Source of the DNA: JAPSGM01 sp036556985
Lineage (GTDB): Bacteria; Chloroflexota; Limnocylindria; QHBO01
Assembly: GCA_036556985.1 (NCBI GenBank)
Contig: DATBIK010000008.1
Location: 1 to 15,961 of the forward strand
Reading direction: 5' to 3'
DNA length: 15,961 nt
Part shown: piece by piece, positions 14,185 to 15,961 of the stretch
Position numbering within the stretch: position 1 is the first letter of the stretch
How the letters are laid out: every line of letters starts with the position of its first letter
Position numbers and translations under genes: made by a program
The notes under the pieces: model-generated
The model's database searches: none
What the model was told of the DNA's origin: nothing
What the model saw: the letters and a program-made list of their open reading frames with translations, nothing else

Positions 14185-14394
14185 CTAGGCGGCGCTGCGG
14201 CCGGACATCCGGCTCGACCACGAGGTCGGCGACTCGAAATCGAGGCCCTCCTCGATCTCGATGGCGGCGACCTGGTCGCTCAGCCAGTACTCCTGCTGCC
14301 GCAGCTCGCGGGTTCGGCGCTCACGGACCTCGCGTTGCCGCGCGGAGTACAGGCGCCGGCGGCTCGCCTGGTGTCGGGGACGTCCTCGGCTCAT
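14185..14394 (-). CDS. Small basic hypothetical protein between rsmH and ftsL
   Basis: I do not recognise this 69-residue protein. The ATG at 14394 is preceded by a strong AGGAGG about 10 nt upstream, and the frame fits snugly between rsmH (26-nt gap) and ftsL (18-nt gap), so it is probably translated. Residues 1-33 are very basic (MSRGRPRHQASRRRLYSARQ and onward) and likely helical. Residues 34-54 (QQEYWLSDQVAAIEIEEGLD) are acidic, with a hydrophobic face. The C-terminus is serine-rich and flexible. No membrane segment or signal peptide is visible, so it should be cytoplasmic. The position suggests a link to division or ribosome assembly, but no function can be assigned. The frame is open further upstream inside rsmH; that part is a shadow. 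Confidence 0.65.
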   Translation of the reverse strand: MSRGRPRHQASRRRLYSARQREVRERRTRELRQQEYWLSDQVAAIEIEEGLDFESPTSWSSRMSGRSAA

Positions 14395-14420
14395 GGTGGC
14401 CTCTCCTCCTGTGCTGGCCG

Positions 14421-15377
14421 TTACTGGGCGCTCGCCACGGCGAGCTTCTCGGCGACGCGCAGCCGGGCGCTGCGCGCGCGTCGATTTCGACGGATCTCGG
14501 TTTCGGACGGCGTGATGCCGCGCCTGGCGAGCAGCCGCAGCTGCGCGCGGTGGCCGCAGGTGCACACGGGCGGGAGGGGCTCCTCCACGCAGTCGCGGCT
14601 TTCGCGGGCGAGGAAGCGCTTCACGATGCGGTCCTCGCCGGAGTGGTAGCTGATGACCGCCAGCCGGCCGCCGGGGCGGAGGGCAGCCAGCGCCCCGGCC
14701 AGGCCGGTGCCGAGCACCTCGAGCTCGCGGTTCACCGCGATCCGAAGCGCCTGAAACGTCCGCGTGGCGGGATGGATACGCCCGGCGTCGGCCCCCCTGG
14801 CCGGGACGGCCGCGGCGACCACGGCGGCGAGGTCGGCAGCCGTCACGATCCGACCTTCCGCGCGCGCCGCCAGGATCGCCTTCGCGACGCGACCTGCACG
14901 GCGCTCCTCACCAAACGTCGCGAGGATTCCGGCGAGCTCTCGCTCCGACGAGCGGTCGATGAGCTCCAGGGCCGAAAGACCACGACTTTCATCGAATCTC
15001 ATGTCCGGGGCCGATGTGGCGGCGAAGCTGAAGCCCCGCTCCGGATCGGCCAGCTGGTAGCTGCTGAGGCCGAGGTCGAAGAGGACCCCGTCGAGGGGGA
15101 CGAAGCCCTCCTCGCGCGCCACGTCGTAGAGCGCTTCGAAGTTCGCCTGGCGCAGGACGGCGCGGCCGCCGAACCTGGCCAGGACGTGGTGCGCCTCCGC
15201 GATGGCCGCCCGATCGGCGTCGAGGCCGAGCAGGCGACCATCCGGAGACGAGGCCTCCAGGAGCCGTTCGGCGTGCCCTCCGCCCCCGACCGTGCAATCG
15301 GCGAGAGAGCTGCCGCTCCCCACGTCGAGAGAGGCGAGAACCTCGTCGACGAGGACCGGCAGGTGCCCTTCTCCCAT
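14421..15377 (-). CDS. rsmH: 16S rRNA (cytosine(1402)-N(4))-methyltransferase RsmH (MraW)
   Basis: RsmH uses S-adenosylmethionine to methylate N4 of C1402 in 16S rRNA, fine-tuning the ribosomal P site. The protein starts MGEGHLPVLVDEVL and has SAM motif I DCTVGGGGHAERLL (27-40), LLGLDADRAAI (49-59), FDLGLSSYQLADPERGFSF (100-118), MRFD (126-129), the family motif ISYHSGEDRIVKRF (242-255), a C-x-C-x-H segment (272-276) and the C-terminal SETEIRRNRRARSARLRVAEK (291-311). I choose the ATG at 15377 (318 residues) because GAGG lies 11 nt upstream and it matches the usual N-terminus. A GTG at 15389 would add four residues but has no Shine-Dalgarno sequence. It follows mraZ by about 70 nt, the standard order for the head of the cluster. 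Confidence 0.95.
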   Translation of the reverse strand: MGEGHLPVLVDEVLASLDVGSGSSLADCTVGGGGHAERLLEASSPDGRLLGLDADRAAIAEAHHVLARFGGRAVLRQANFEALYDVAREEGFVPLDGVLFDLGLSSYQLADPERGFSFAATSAPDMRFDESRGLSALELIDRSSERELAGILATFGEERRAGRVAKAILAARAEGRIVTAADLAAVVAAAVPARGADAGRIHPATRTFQALRIAVNRELEVLGTGLAGALAALRPGGRLAVISYHSGEDRIVKRFLARESRDCVEEPLPPVCTCGHRAQLRLLARRGITPSETEIRRNRRARSARLRVAEKLAVASAQ

Positions 15378-15447
15378 GTGACCGTGCACCTCGTGTGTCG
15401 GACGACGGGCCGACCGGCCCGGAAGCGCATGAATGGCCGGGACACCG

Positions 15448-15897
15448 TCAGATGCCCAGGCCGGCGAGGTGCTCGGCGAGCGCCTCCGGCTGCTCCTCGA
15501 TCTGGGATCGATACGGCTGCCACCGTGCCGATGCCCAGATCTCGAGCCGGTTCAGCGCGCCGACCACGACCACCTCGCTCCCGGTCAGGCCGGCGTATTC
15601 CCGCAGATAGCCCGGGACGAGAACGCGTCCCTGGCGGTCGAGCTCGACCTCGACCGCCCCCGAGCTCATGAAGCGGCCGAACTGACGCGCGGCCGCGTTC
15701 GTCGTCGGCAGCGCCTGGATTCGCGCCGCCAGCTCCTCCCAGGTGTCGGCAGGAAAGATGGCCAGGCAGCCATCCAGCCAGCGGGCCAGCGTCGCTCCCT
15801 GCGCCAGGCGCGGCCGGAAGCGAACCGGGACCGCGATGCGGCCACGATCGTCCAGCGCGTGCCGGAACTCCCCGGTGAGGAATGACGAGCGATCCAT
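15448..15897 (-). CDS. mraZ: Transcriptional regulator MraZ
   Basis: MraZ is a SpoVT-AbrB-fold DNA-binding protein that forms a ring-shaped oligomer and regulates its own division/cell-wall operon. The 149-residue protein has two AbrB-like half repeats, each with the D-x-x-x-R signature: GEFRHALDDRGRIAVP (9-24, D16 to R20) and VEVELDRQGRVLVPGYLREYAGL (82-104, D87 to R91), followed by VVVVGALNRLEIW (109-121). It is the first gene of the cluster. The ATG at 15897 is the first start in a fitting position, but the nearest purine-rich tract, AGGG, is only 3 nt upstream, so translation may be weak. Five TGG boxes at 10-bp spacing directly upstream fit a MraZ operator. Confidence 0.94.
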   Translation of the reverse strand: MDRSSFLTGEFRHALDDRGRIAVPVRFRPRLAQGATLARWLDGCLAIFPADTWEELAARIQALPTTNAAARQFGRFMSSGAVEVELDRQGRVLVPGYLREYAGLTGSEVVVVGALNRLEIWASARWQPYRSQIEEQPEALAEHLAGLGI

Positions 15898-15910
15898 CTG
15901 CCCTGTCTTT

Positions 15911-15955
15911 CACCACTAGTCCCCATGCAGCCCCATTTGGAACCACCGGGCGCCA
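15911..15955 (-). promoter_or_regulatory. Putative MraZ operator: five TGGNN boxes at 10-bp spacing
   Basis: On the minus strand TGG begins at 15955, 15945, 15935, 15925 and 15915, exactly 10 bp apart (TGGCG, TGGTT, TGGGG, TGGGG, TGGTG). Known MraZ operators consist of TGGGN repeats separated by 5 nt, the same 10-bp period. The array lies in the mraZ leader between a TATAGT -10-like element and the start codon, where bound MraZ would block transcription. The middle two boxes match TGGGN exactly; the outer three match only TGG plus spacing. Confidence 0.7.
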
Positions 15956-15960
15956 CTATA
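15955..15960 (-). promoter_or_regulatory. Candidate -10 element of the dcw cluster promoter
   Basis: TATAGT on the minus strand matches TATAAT at five of six positions and abuts the first TGG box. A start near 15948 would give a leader of about 50 nt. The -35 region lies outside the window, so this is only half of a promoter call. Confidence 0.45.
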
Positions 15961-15961
15961 C

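Overview
This window is almost entirely a division and cell wall (dcw) gene cluster. Every gene I can support lies on the minus strand, so transcription runs from the right edge (about 15960) to the left edge. In transcription order the genes are mraZ, rsmH (mraW), a small unrecognised ORF, an ftsL-like gene, ftsI (class B PBP), murF, mraY, murD, ftsW, murG, murB, ddl, ftsQ, sbp (small basic protein), ftsA and the 5' part of ftsZ, which runs off the left edge. I see no tRNA, rRNA, mobile element, CRISPR array or sign of recent transfer.

The DNA is very GC-rich (roughly 70 % by eye). This produces many long open frames in the wrong phases on both strands, and these are shadows. The sbp gene between ftsQ and ftsA, together with the overall order, points to a Gram-positive-like or Chloroflexota/Actinobacteriota-like lineage. 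I lean towards a high-GC Chloroflexota or related uncultured group, but the sequence alone does not settle this.

Layout: 15898-15961 holds the cluster promoter/operator, with five TGG boxes at exact 10-bp intervals that fit a MraZ autoregulatory site. From 15897 to 13753 are mraZ, rsmH, the small ORF and ftsL, separated by short gaps and mostly with their own Shine-Dalgarno sequences. From 13706 to 2794 is a tightly coupled block (ftsI to ftsQ) in which neighbouring genes mostly overlap by ATGA or GTGA; ftsW and murG overlap by 95 bp. Next come sbp and ftsA, then a 454-bp intergenic region (663-1116), the only long one. It carries two strong DnaA boxes, an inverted repeat with the same core, a -10-like element and a leader hairpin, all upstream of ftsZ.

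Functionally, MurB, MurD, Ddl and MurF make parts of UDP-MurNAc-pentapeptide. MraY and MurG convert it to lipid I and lipid II. FtsW polymerises it and FtsI cross-links it at the septum. FtsQ and FtsL form the regulatory divisome subcomplex, and FtsA tethers FtsZ filaments to the membrane. RsmH methylates 16S rRNA and MraZ regulates the cluster. murE and murC, which usually sit between ftsI and murF and between murG and murB, are both absent from those slots. The points most worth a second look are the DnaA-box cluster ahead of ftsZ, the phased MraZ operator, the missing murC and murE, and the unrecognised small gene between rsmH and ftsL.
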